A stretch of 64,000 nt of DNA from a bacterium (GTDB lineage: Bacteria; Patescibacteriota; Gracilibacteria; UBA1369; GCA-2718715). Shown here piece by piece: positions 22,118-31,536 of the stretch. The stretch lies in assembly GCA_002718715.1 (NCBI GenBank), contig PBFJ01000003.1:1-64000 (forward strand), given 5' to 3'. Each line of letters starts with the position of its first letter. The stretch's first letter is position 1. The translations under genes and the position numbers were made by a program. Under the pieces are notes generated by a model. That model was given only the letters and a program-made list of their open reading frames with translations. It was not told where the DNA came from and ran no database searches.

Positions 22118-22930
22118 TTAAACAGCTATGGGAAATTTTATAAACTTATGATGATTATAATCTTGAAGCTCGAAGTCTTCAAAAGTTAAATCAAAAATTG
22201 GTTTTTTAGCAATTACTACTTTTGGTCTATCCAAGGGTTCTCTTTGTAGCTGTTTTTTTAAACCTTCTACATGATTTGAATAAATATGTGCGTCTCCGAT
22301 TGTATGGACGAATATTCCTGGTTCTAGTCCGCACTCTTGAGCTATCATAATTAATAAAAGAGCATAAGATGCAATGTTAAATGGAACTCCAAGAGCGATA
22401 TCGGCCGATCTTTGATAAAGTTGGAGATCTAGCCTTCCATTAACAACGTAAAATTGAAACATAGTATGACATGGAGGAAGAGCCATTTTTTCAATATCAG
22501 CTACATTCCAAGCGTTGACTATAATTCTTCTGGAGTCTGGATTGTTTTTAATGGTATCAATTGCATTTTGGATTTGATTGATAGTTGATTTGTTCACTTT
22601 TCCGTTTTCATCGACAGAGTATTGAGGCCAATTAATCCATTGATGACCGTAAATAGGTCCAAGCTCTCCGTTTTCGTCTGCCCAGGCATCCCAAATTGGA
22701 GTATGCTGAGTTAATCCGTCATTGATGTTGGTTGCTCCTTTTAAAAACCATAAAAGTTCATGAACTATGGCATTAAAAAGAGTTTTTTTAGTGGTGACTA
22801 AAGGAAAGCCCTCTCTTAAATCATACTTTCTTTGAGTTCCAAAAACAGATATCGTACCAGTTCCAGTTCTATCACTTCTGGTTTCTCCGTTTTCTAAAAC
22901 TTCTTTGACTAAACTTAAATATTCCTTCAT
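22118..22930 (-). CDS. thyA: Thymidylate synthase (ThyA)
   Basis: [38 protein letters not shown] (catalytic Cys), [20 protein letters not shown]. Confidence 0.97.
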   Translation of the reverse strand: MKEYLSLVKEVLENGETRSDRTGTGTISVFGTQRKYDLREGFPLVTTKKTLFNAIVHELLWFLKGATNINDGLTQHTPIWDAWADENGELGPIYGHQWINWPQYSVDENGKVNKSTINQIQNAIDTIKNNPDSRRIIVNAWNVADIEKMALPPCHTMFQFYVVNGRLDLQLYQRSADIALGVPFNIASYALLLIMIAQECGLEPGIFVHTIGDAHIYSNHVEGLKKQLQREPLDRPKVVIAKKPIFDLTFEDFELQDYNHHKFIKFPIAV

Positions 22931-22999
22931 AGTTCAAAAATTATTTTGCAATTTCATTATAGCTTAAAGTAATATTAATTATGAAATAAATTTTAGAAA

Positions 23000-23683
23000 T
23001 TGCTTAAAAAAATCCATAAAAAAAGAGTTCAACGTTTAATAGCCTATATTAATTTAACTGTACTGATTTTTCTAATTGTTGTTGTTTACTATGATTATAG
23101 TAAACAAGGACTTACCTATTGGCTTTCAAAAAATAACCTCTATGAAGTCAAAGCTTATTTTGAAACTCTATCTCCTTTAATGAGTTATTTTACAGCTTGT
23201 TTACTGGTTTTGATTGAAGTTGTGATTGGTTTGATTCCAGGGATAATAATGTATCCTATTTTAGGATTTGTACTTGGGGCTGAAAAAGCTTTAATTGTTA
23301 TTTTTACAATGGGTTTACTGGGTAATTTAATAAATTATTATCAAGGGAAAACCTTGATGGATGCTTTTATTGATAAAAAGAAAAATGCAAAGTTACTTGA
23401 AAAACTGGAATATGGTGGTGGGCTATCTTTGTTTTTAATAAGGTTAAATCCCCTGACATCTGTTGATTCAGTGAGTTATTTTGCAGGTGCAATAGATATG
23501 AAAGTTACGACTTTTATTTTAGCCACTGGTCTTGGAACATTACCTTTTATTTTTGCGGCAACGATTTTTGGGGTTGAATTTTTGAATTTAGTTAAACCTT
23601 ACTTAGAAATTCTTATTTACATAACTCTAGGAGTTGTGGCTTATAAAGTTGTAAAAGCTAAGATGCAGAAGCATAAAAAGTAA
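23000..23683 (+). CDS. TVP38/TMEM64-family (VTT domain) membrane protein
   Basis: TTG start; EVVIGLIPGIIMYPILGFVLGAEKA and LFLIRLNPLTSVDSVSYFAGAIDM. Confidence 0.7.
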   Translation: MLKKIHKKRVQRLIAYINLTVLIFLIVVVYYDYSKQGLTYWLSKNNLYEVKAYFETLSPLMSYFTACLLVLIEVVIGLIPGIIMYPILGFVLGAEKALIVIFTMGLLGNLINYYQGKTLMDAFIDKKKNAKLLEKLEYGGGLSLFLIRLNPLTSVDSVSYFAGAIDMKVTTFILATGLGTLPFIFAATIFGVEFLNLVKPYLEILIYITLGVVAYKVVKAKMQKHKK

Positions 23684-24101
23684 TTGAACCTTGTGTTAAA
23701 GTAATTTTTTCCATTGCATAAACTACTTCATCCATTGAAGCTTCTTTGTCTAAAAATAAAACATCACTTAATGCATATATCATAATCTGGAATTCATGTT
23801 TTTCATTAGAAGGACATGGTCCGGAATAACCATATTCTTTATAAGAATTAAGGCCAATGGTACTCCATTCTAGTTTTGAATTTTCTGGTATAAATGTGTG
23901 TTGCGACTCTACATTCCATAACAACCAATTAACCCATCTTCCTGAAGGAGAAGAAAGATTTTGCATAATAACCACAAAAGATTTAGTGTTTTCAGGTGAG
24001 TTTGAAATATTTAAAGGTGGACTTATATTTTCACCATAGCAAGTGTACTTCTTTGGAAGCTCTGAATGGTTTTTGAATGCTGGGGAAGTAATTTTTAACA
24101 T
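23658..24101 (-). CDS. YbhB/YbcL-type PEBP (Raf kinase inhibitor-like) protein
   Basis: SPAFKNHSELPKKYTCYGENISPPLNIS, WVNWLLWNV, GYSGPCP. Confidence 0.85.
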   Translation of the reverse strand: MLKITSPAFKNHSELPKKYTCYGENISPPLNISNSPENTKSFVVIMQNLSSPSGRWVNWLLWNVESQHTFIPENSKLEWSTIGLNSYKEYGYSGPCPSNEKHEFQIMIYALSDVLFLDKEASMDEVVYAMEKITLTQGSITFYASAS

Positions 24102-25276
24102 TATTGTATTTGTTTTAAAGTATCAACCTCAACACTTAAAGATTCATCTAGTTGAGTCACTACATCGTTTTTATGACCACGTAAAGCATTGAATTTCTTA
24201 ATCTGAGGAACTAAATTTCTATTCCAGGATCCAGACAAACTTGTGAAAGCTTTATTAGCTCTCTGCAAACCTTTTCCTACATCTGTTAAATGATTTGTGA
24301 AGGTCTGCAATCTTGAAATCAAGTCTTGTCCAGCTACTTTAACTTCTTGAATTCTTTTTGAGAGTTTATCGTCCTTCCATGACTTTTCAATAATTATGAG
24401 AATAGATAAAAGAGTAGCTGGTGAAGCTAAAATAATTTTTCGATTGATCGCATAATCCATAATTTGAGGATCTAATTCCATTGTTTTTCGAATTAAATAC
24501 TCACCAGGTAAAAACATAACTACAAATGGTGCGGTAGAATCTACAGAATCATGATAAGCTTTGGAGTCTAAAGTATTCATGTGTTTTTTAACATCATTAA
24601 TAAACATTTTTTGGAATTTATCTTTAACATCCTTATCTTCTGTATTTGAAGCTTTTAAAAAGTTAGCTAATGGAGCTTTTGCATCAATAATAATCTTACG
24701 ACTATCTGGTAAATTTACAATCATATCTGGTCTTTGTATGTTTCCATCTTGAGTTGTTAAAGTTGTTTGCTCTGTAAAATCAACTTTATCCATAAGACCT
24801 GCCATTTCTACCACTCTTTTAAGTTGAACTTCTCCCCAGTTACCAGCTTTTTTATTATCAGTCAGTGCTGTTTCAAGGGTTTTAGTAGTTTCTTGAAGGC
24901 GTTTTTCTGCCATTAGAATTTCTTGAAGTTGTCCTGAAATTGCTCCATATTTTTTAGAGCGATCATGCTCTAAATGTTTTATAAGATTTTCTTGTCTTTC
25001 TAGATTACTTTGGAGATTTTTCACAAAACTTTGAATAGATTCTTTTCTTAAATCTAAATCTTTATTGGCCTTAGAACTTAAGTTTTCAAATTTGCTTTCA
25101 GCTAAATTTAAAAAAGTTTCTTGAGAGTTTTTAAGAGTTTGTTGGGCTAAATCATTAAAAAGATTTTGCAATTTATCAGATTGATTATCTAAACTCTTTG
25201 CTAGATATTGATTAATAAAATGCATTGCAATACATCCTGCTAAGGCTCCGAATATAAAACTTAAAATGTAATTCAT
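24101..25276 (-). CDS. rmuC: RmuC-family DNA recombination protein
   Basis: Coiled coil then GNWGEVQLKRVVEMAGL, RPDMIVNLPDSRKIIIDAKAPL, FVVMFLPGEY. Confidence 0.9.
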   Translation of the reverse strand: MNYILSFIFGALAGCIAMHFINQYLAKSLDNQSDKLQNLFNDLAQQTLKNSQETFLNLAESKFENLSSKANKDLDLRKESIQSFVKNLQSNLERQENLIKHLEHDRSKKYGAISGQLQEILMAEKRLQETTKTLETALTDNKKAGNWGEVQLKRVVEMAGLMDKVDFTEQTTLTTQDGNIQRPDMIVNLPDSRKIIIDAKAPLANFLKASNTEDKDVKDKFQKMFINDVKKHMNTLDSKAYHDSVDSTAPFVVMFLPGEYLIRKTMELDPQIMDYAINRKIILASPATLLSILIIIEKSWKDDKLSKRIQEVKVAGQDLISRLQTFTNHLTDVGKGLQRANKAFTSLSGSWNRNLVPQIKKFNALRGHKNDVVTQLDESLSVEVDTLKQIQ

Positions 25277-25322
25277 ATTTTTATTTTAAACAAAACTATT
25301 ATAGATCAATTTACAGAAAAAA

Positions 25323-26459
25323 TTAAGCAATTAATTTTAAAACTTCCGGGTTCAGCCAAGCTTGATCTTTAGATAACTTATATGAAATTTTTTCAACATC
25401 AATTATCAAAAGTTCAGATCCGGGGTAGGTATCTTCTAAAACTTGCAAATAAATTTGCTCAAAGTTGTATGATAGATTTTGAATTCTTACTTTTATGGTT
25501 TCTTCTCCATTAAAGTAGTAAGCATCTCTACCAATTATTCTTTCATCAATTATTGAAAAATTTAGTTTTCTTACACTATCACTTTCATACTTCTGATAAA
25601 CTCCTGAGGATTCAGGATTGGTAGGATCATCTAGAGATTCTTGCTGATTTTCATTTTGCTGTCTAGAAGACTCAATATTTTCATTGTGAGGATATCCTTC
25701 TGATAAAATTGACATTCTCGGATCAAAAGCTTGATAAGTTGTCACATCAAACTCCTGAGTGTATTGATTAATACCAGGTTCCATTTGCAAAGAAATACTT
25801 TCTTCTTTGAATGAGAACATAGCAGGATTTAGTTTTACAGATTTAATTTTAGATAAATATAGTTCAGCGTTTAAGGTCCACAACTGAAGTGGTTCGACTT
25901 GTTTTGTTTTAAAGCTTGCTTTGCCTTTTTCATCAACATAATTTGGGGCAAAAGTATTAACAAAAGTTTGATTTGTAACGTTTTGAAAAAACCATGTTGA
26001 ATTAAAATCATTCCCTGTATATGAATAAGTTATAATTTTATCATAAGAAGTAAAGGCTTCTCGAATAATATTTAACATAAGCATCGGATTGTACTTGCAA
26101 AACCTTATCAAAAAAGAATCATCAATAAGAATTTGATCTGGAACATAGCTTAAAACATCTGGAGTAATTTGCGTAAACTGAGTTAAAATACCGGGAGAAG
26201 AAAGAACTCGAAACCATTCTGAAGCTTGATTTAAAGTTCCTTTTAAAAATTTTTCTCGAAAAACTGGAAACATAGAAGAACTACATGGATGATCTGGAAG
26301 TTGATCCATATAAACTTGTGAATTCAAAATAAAATAAATTTTTTGATTTATTAACTCTTCAATTTTTTTGATTTTTCTTTTTTCAAAAATATTAAAAAAA
26401 CCTGGCTTAATTTCACCATCCAAATAAGACCTTACGTCAAACATAGTTACTTCATTCAT
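25323..26459 (-). CDS. Hypothetical protein (378 aa)
   Basis: Long ORF in coding-rich context; no recognised motif. Confidence 0.55.
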   Translation of the reverse strand: MNEVTMFDVRSYLDGEIKPGFFNIFEKRKIKKIEELINQKIYFILNSQVYMDQLPDHPCSSSMFPVFREKFLKGTLNQASEWFRVLSSPGILTQFTQITPDVLSYVPDQILIDDSFLIRFCKYNPMLMLNIIREAFTSYDKIITYSYTGNDFNSTWFFQNVTNQTFVNTFAPNYVDEKGKASFKTKQVEPLQLWTLNAELYLSKIKSVKLNPAMFSFKEESISLQMEPGINQYTQEFDVTTYQAFDPRMSILSEGYPHNENIESSRQQNENQQESLDDPTNPESSGVYQKYESDSVRKLNFSIIDERIIGRDAYYFNGEETIKVRIQNLSYNFEQIYLQVLEDTYPGSELLIIDVEKISYKLSKDQAWLNPEVLKLIA

Positions 26460-26521
26460 TTAGAAATGGGTTAATTTTTTTGAGAATTTAAATTATTATA
26501 TACGTGTAGTAACAAAATTTT

Positions 26522-28000
26522 ATGCCAATTTTACTTCCAAAAAAACCTGATTATGATATTAACAGGATCTTTCCTGAAGGAGTGTTAAAAGAAAGTTATG
26601 AAATAATGCTTGATGAAGCCTTTAATCAAACTAGAAAGCATGTCACTGGAATTACAATCGATGGAGAAACCTCTAAAGATTTAGATGATGCAATTAACTT
26701 TACAAAACTTGCATTTGGCTACAAGCTTGATGTTTCAATTGCCGACCCGAGTTCTGTTATACATATGTCATCAGAAATAGATAAAGAGGCTTTAAAAAGA
26801 GTTTTTACTCTTTATAGAAACACCTACAATAACCCAATGCTTCCTAGTCTGCTTTCTGAGGATCTTATAACCCTTAAAGAAAAATCTAAAAGGCCTAGTA
26901 TCACCGTGAGGTCTTTTTTTAATTCTGATTTTAGACTTATAAGTTATGATATATTTCAATCTTGTGTTCAATTGAAAAAAAGACTAACGTATTCGACTTG
27001 CACCCAAGTTTTGAACAAAGAAATTGATCTAGATTCTTTGAATCAAGAGTATGGTTTCAAGGTTCAAAACTTCTTAAATGAGATTGGTAATTTAGCTGCT
27101 AACTTAAAATCTCAAAGAGTGGGGAAAAAATATAATATTGCAAGCTTAAGCTCGGAAGAAATTGTATCTGAAATTATGGTTTTCACAAACCATTTAGTTT
27201 CAAATTATATGATCGAAAATAAAATTCCTGGCCTATACAGATCTCACGGCTTTAAGAGTTCATGCTCCAATGAAAGAGCTGAGTATTCTAGTAGTAATTT
27301 TGGTCACTTAGGACTAGGCTTAGAGTCTTATACCCACTTCACATCTCCATTAAGAAGATATCCTGATTTAGCAGTAGGAAGGATCCTTAATAGTCACTTT
27401 AGTGAAAAGCCTCTTCCTTATTTAGAGTCAGACTTACAGGAAATGTGTGAATACTTTAATCAAATAACCATTGATACTATTGATGAATCCCTAGACGATG
27501 ACTTTATATTAGATGTAGATTCGGATATAACAGATATTTCCGATAAAGAATTTCTTGAAGATTCCTTAAGTATCTTCAACTTAAGTATAACTCATGAGGC
27601 CAAGATGTTAGACTTATTAGAAAGAAATTTAATTAACACAAAAATTCTTACTTATATTTTGCTTGATGATAGAAAAGTCACAAATGCCTGGGTTAGAATT
27701 AAATCAGCAATTAAAGTAAAAATAGAATCTCAACCAAATATCGCATTAAACATTTTACTTGAAGCTTGTAACAACCACATGCTTAAAATAGCTAAAATTG
27801 ACTTTGAGATATTTCCAATAGATTCTTACACTCACTCTAGAATACTTCTTACAATTGGTGGAAAATATTATTCAAATACAAATGGGGTTGTGGCAAGTAG
27901 TGCAAAAAGAGCAAAAGCTTTATCCGCTAAATTTTGTTTATTTGGATTGATAGACAAACAATTAATTGAAACTGAATTCAACTATCAGTATAGCACTTAA
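26522..28000 (+). CDS. RNB-domain exoribonuclease (RNase II/R-like) with apparent C-terminal dsRBD
   Basis: ITIDGETSKDLDDAINF and YTHFTSPLRRYPDLAVGRIL are RNB motifs; C-terminal NIALNILLEACNNHMLKIAKIDFEIFP...HSRILLTIGGKYYSNTNGVVASSAKRAKALSAKFCL resembles a dsRBD. Confidence 0.7.
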   Translation: MPILLPKKPDYDINRIFPEGVLKESYEIMLDEAFNQTRKHVTGITIDGETSKDLDDAINFTKLAFGYKLDVSIADPSSVIHMSSEIDKEALKRVFTLYRNTYNNPMLPSLLSEDLITLKEKSKRPSITVRSFFNSDFRLISYDIFQSCVQLKKRLTYSTCTQVLNKEIDLDSLNQEYGFKVQNFLNEIGNLAANLKSQRVGKKYNIASLSSEEIVSEIMVFTNHLVSNYMIENKIPGLYRSHGFKSSCSNERAEYSSSNFGHLGLGLESYTHFTSPLRRYPDLAVGRILNSHFSEKPLPYLESDLQEMCEYFNQITIDTIDESLDDDFILDVDSDITDISDKEFLEDSLSIFNLSITHEAKMLDLLERNLINTKILTYILLDDRKVTNAWVRIKSAIKVKIESQPNIALNILLEACNNHMLKIAKIDFEIFPIDSYTHSRILLTIGGKYYSNTNGVVASSAKRAKALSAKFCLFGLIDKQLIETEFNYQYST

Positions 28001-28001
28001 A

Positions 28002-28076
28002 TGGAGCGAGTAAGGGGAATCGAACCCCTGTTTGCGCCATGGCAAGGCGCCGTAATAGCCACTATACCATACTCGC
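28002..28076 (-). tRNA. tRNA-Gly (anticodon GCC), CCA encoded
   Basis: Minus strand GCGAGTATGGTATAGTGGCTATTACGGCGCCTTGCCATGGCGCAAACAGGGGTTCGATTCCCCTTACTCGCTCCA; anticodon loop TTGCCAT. Confidence 0.95.
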
Positions 28077-28115
28077 ACGTGCTACTTTAGTAGTATATTT
28101 TCTTTTGGATTTAAA

Positions 28116-28424
28116 TCAAGATAAATTGAGTAAGCTTTTAATTCTGTTTGAAAATCTCTCTAAGATTCCTTGTGGCTCAATCTGAAAAGAATTTTGATTT
28201 ATAAAACTTTGCAGATAATTTCTGGACTCTATATTTCTTAATAAATTTTTATGCAAAACTAACTCTGCAAATTTAATTTTATTTTCAACTGGAACCTCTA
28301 AAGAATTAAACATTAAAATTACACTATGATCAGCGATTACAATATCTCCTTTCAGAAAAGACATTAAACTTGGAATAAAATCATTACCAGATATAATTTT
28401 ATCTGGATTGTTTAGATTATTCAT
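28116..28424 (-). CDS. Hypothetical protein (102 aa)
   Basis: ORF in a gap between tRNA-Gly and ychF; no recognised motif. Confidence 0.5.
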   Translation of the reverse strand: MNNLNNPDKIISGNDFIPSLMSFLKGDIVIADHSVILMFNSLEVPVENKIKFAELVLHKNLLRNIESRNYLQSFINQNSFQIEPQGILERFSNRIKSLLNLS

Positions 28425-28478
28425 TTTTTTTTAATTAATTGTGAAATGTAGATTATATATTTTTATCTAAAAATCAAA

Positions 28479-29573
28479 TTAATTATTAAATTTAAATAAC
28501 ATTACATCTCCATCTTGAACAATGTATTCTTTTCCTTCTAGTCTAACTTTCCCTTTGTCTTTAGCTACGTTCCAGCCTTGGCAGTCAACAAAATCTTGAT
28601 AAGCAACAACATCAGCCTTGATAAAGCCTTTTTCAAAATCTGTATGAATTACTCCAGCTGCGTTTGGGGCTGTTGCTCCTTTTTTAACAGTCCAAGCTCT
28701 TACCTCTTTGACTCCCGCAGTAAAATAAGTTTGTAAGCCTAAAATATTATAAGCTTCTCTAATTAAACTATTTAAAGTTGGCTCTGTTAAACCCATTTCA
28801 GTTAAAAAATCTTTAGCCTCTTCTTCTGAGAAAGAAAGGAGATCGGCTTCTAATTTTGCAGAAACTGGTACTAAAGTATCTTTGTCTTCTAAATCTAGCT
28901 GATTTCTAATTGCAGCTAAGTCTAAATTTGCTACTTCATCCTCTTTACTGTTTACAACATAGATAAATGGCTTATCCGTTAAAAGATGTAAATCATGAAG
29001 TTGTTCGTGTTCTGATTCTGTGCATTCAAAAGAATTAACTTTATGACCATCAGCTAAATGTTGAAATAATCTTTCGATAATACTAGCGTAAGCTACCTTT
29101 TCTTTGTTTCCACTTTTGGTTTCGGATTTTGCCTTGGATAGTCTTTTTTCTACGGTTTGTAAGTCTGCTAAAATCAATTCTGTTTCAATGATTTCTTTGT
29201 CTCTTTTTGGGTCAATTGATCCGCTTACATGGTGAATATCGTCGTCTTCAAAAACTCTAACTACATGAGCAATTGCATCTACTTGTCTAATATGGCTTAA
29301 AAATTGATTTCCAAGACCTTCCCCTTTTGAGGCACCTTCAACTAATCCTGCAATATCTACAAATTCAATAATAGCTGGTACTTCTTTTTCTGGTTTTATA
29401 AATTCTGAAATTGTATGCAGTCGAAAATCTGGAACTTCCACTATCCCTACATTTGGATCAATTGTACAAAAAGGGTAATTTGCACTTTCTGCGGAGTGGG
29501 ATTTAGTTAAGGCGTTAAATAAAGTAGATTTTCCAACGTTAGGAAGTCCTACAATTCCAATTTGAAGACTCAT
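28479..29573 (-). CDS. ychF: Ribosome-binding ATPase/GTPase YchF
   Basis: [44 protein letters not shown]-terminal TGS-like [22 protein letters not shown]. Confidence 0.95.
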   Translation of the reverse strand: MSLQIGIVGLPNVGKSTLFNALTKSHSAESANYPFCTIDPNVGIVEVPDFRLHTISEFIKPEKEVPAIIEFVDIAGLVEGASKGEGLGNQFLSHIRQVDAIAHVVRVFEDDDIHHVSGSIDPKRDKEIIETELILADLQTVEKRLSKAKSETKSGNKEKVAYASIIERLFQHLADGHKVNSFECTESEHEQLHDLHLLTDKPFIYVVNSKEDEVANLDLAAIRNQLDLEDKDTLVPVSAKLEADLLSFSEEEAKDFLTEMGLTEPTLNSLIREAYNILGLQTYFTAGVKEVRAWTVKKGATAPNAAGVIHTDFEKGFIKADVVAYQDFVDCQGWNVAKDKGKVRLEGKEYIVQDGDVMLFKFNN

Positions 29574-29682
29574 ATTAATATGTTATTTTGGCTTATTCTA
29601 TGAGATTTTTTTTGAAAACACAATAGTTTAAATTGCTTCAAATCGAGAAATTTGCAATAATAAATGCAATTAATTTTAAAGA

Positions 29683-30120
29683 ATGTTTCAAATTAAAGTT
29701 TATACAGATGGAAGTTGCTTAAAAAATCCTGGAAATGGAGGTTATTGTGCCTTACTTCAAAAATTTAAAGATGGCAAAAAACTTACTGAAGTTTCTTTAG
29801 TAGGAAACCAACCAGATACCACAAATAATCGAATGGAAATGATGGCTATTTTAAAAGCAATTATTTTTTTAAACCTCAAAGAAATCTCGAATTCTGAAGT
29901 GGAATTTTATAGCGACTCAAACTTAGTAATTAGCACTCTTTCAAAAGGATGGAAAAGAAAAGCTAACTTAGATATATGGCAGGAAATAGATTTAGCTATC
30001 ATGAATTGTAAAAAAAATGCCAACAAATTAAGTTGGCATTGGGTTAAAGCTCACAATAATCATCCGGAAAATGAATATTGTGACACCGAAGCTCGTAAAA
30101 AAGCTATGGAACTAGAGTGA
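29683..30120 (+). CDS. rnhA: Ribonuclease HI
   Basis: VYTDGSCLKNPGNGGY, NNRMEMMAILKAI, YSDSNLVI, WHWVKAHNNHPENEYCDTEARKKA. Confidence 0.95.
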   Translation: MFQIKVYTDGSCLKNPGNGGYCALLQKFKDGKKLTEVSLVGNQPDTTNNRMEMMAILKAIIFLNLKEISNSEVEFYSDSNLVISTLSKGWKRKANLDIWQEIDLAIMNCKKNANKLSWHWVKAHNNHPENEYCDTEARKKAMELE

Positions 30121-30423
30121 TTCTAATTTAGCTAAGATTGCATCTTTTGATTGAAATCCAGCCATTCTATCAGCAACTTCACCATTTTTGTATGTGATTA
30201 AAGTTGGGATTGAAGTAATTCCAAGTTCAGTAGCAATGTCTTCTGATTCATCAATATCTACTTTAACGATATCGTACTTTCCTTCTACTTCCTGAGCTAA
30301 TTGCTCTAAAACTGGGGTAAGCATTTGACATGGTCCACACCAATCAGCAAAGAAATCAACTAATACTGGTACTTTTGAGTTTTGAATATAATCTTTAAAC
30401 TCGTTTGAACTTAATACTTTCAT
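30112..30423 (-). CDS. trxA: Thioredoxin
   Basis: VDFFADWCGPCQMLTPVLEQLA, GITSIPTLITYKNGE. Confidence 0.95.
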   Translation of the reverse strand: MKVLSSNEFKDYIQNSKVPVLVDFFADWCGPCQMLTPVLEQLAQEVEGKYDIVKVDIDESEDIATELGITSIPTLITYKNGEVADRMAGFQSKDAILAKLESL

Positions 30424-30488
30424 ACTATTAAAATTAAGTAATAATTAGATATAAATTAACTAATTTTGTCTTATTTCGCAATCAAATT

Positions 30489-31349
30489 TTAACAATCACC
30501 TTCAAAAAGTTGACTTAGACGCAAATGAAAATTATATAACTCTAAATACTCCAAGGGAAGAATTGGAATTTCTAAATCAAATTTTGAAATTAAGATTTGA
30601 GTTTCATCTATTTTTTTAAACGGAACCTGTATGTGACTTATTTTTTCAGGAAGAATAGATTGATCTGTTCTGGATTCAAAAATTTTAAAATGTGGTTTAT
30701 TATCTAAATTTAAAGTCTGAATTTGATTTCTCTTAACCCCCAATACAACAGGATAATTTTCATGAATAGTAGAATTACCATTAAGTAATAGACTTAGACT
30801 TTTACCTTTGTATTTATTGTCATTTCTAAATGTACTTGACCATAAATTAACATCATAAGATTTAGGTTTACTTTTAGATTCTAATCTTTTTAAAAAACTT
30901 TTTTTAAGAAATTTTCCAGATGTTTTGAATAATATTTTCTTTGAAATTAATAACAAGAACATAAACCAAAGAAACTTTTGACTTAAAAACTGAAAATCTA
31001 GTTTTTGATTTTGGTCCATAAATAACATTGCATAAAGCTTGGCATAGGTTCTATTTTTGCTAAGAGAAATTGTATTTTTACTAGCTTCCAAAAATAAATC
31101 ATCATTAAACAAATCCTTATTTGGATTAATACCTTCAGTTAAGATTTTTTCTAAAATATCTGTTGTTTGATTTGAAGTTCCTTCATACTTAGACTCATTT
31201 ATTATTTCATAAGCATATCTTCCGGTACCATGATAAAACTCTGTATTTTGTAAAATTGTTTCAATCTCGGCAAACACTTTTTCTTGGCTTTGAGTAATCA
31301 AATACTGACTTGCATACTGATTGGCAACATCCGCGTATTTAATAGTCAT
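30489..31349 (-). CDS. Putative ADP-ribosyltransferase-fold protein (HGT motif)
   Basis: FYHGTGRYAYEI...ILEKILTEGINP...NTISLSKNRTYAKLYAML...PVVLGVKRNQI resembles the ART/KptA-type HGT core. Track ORF extends to 31376; MTIKYAD start at 31349 is plausible. Confidence 0.45.
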   Translation of the reverse strand: MTIKYADVANQYASQYLITQSQEKVFAEIETILQNTEFYHGTGRYAYEIINESKYEGTSNQTTDILEKILTEGINPNKDLFNDDLFLEASKNTISLSKNRTYAKLYAMLFMDQNQKLDFQFLSQKFLWFMFLLLISKKILFKTSGKFLKKSFLKRLESKSKPKSYDVNLWSSTFRNDNKYKGKSLSLLLNGNSTIHENYPVVLGVKRNQIQTLNLDNKPHFKIFESRTDQSILPEKISHIQVPFKKIDETQILISKFDLEIPILPLEYLELYNFHLRLSQLFEGDC

Positions 31350-31536
31350 ATATTTTTCTAAAAAAAAGCTGATCATAAATAATTTTTATAAGTTTTTACA
31401 GGACTCGAATAAAGCCTTAAGATTCAACTATAATCTAAAAAATAAGCCTGTCAACGCGTAAGTGATATTTAATCTTAAGAAACAGATTTTTATTAGTTTT
31501 AGACCTGGATTTTGTTATAATATAAAAAAAAAGCCT

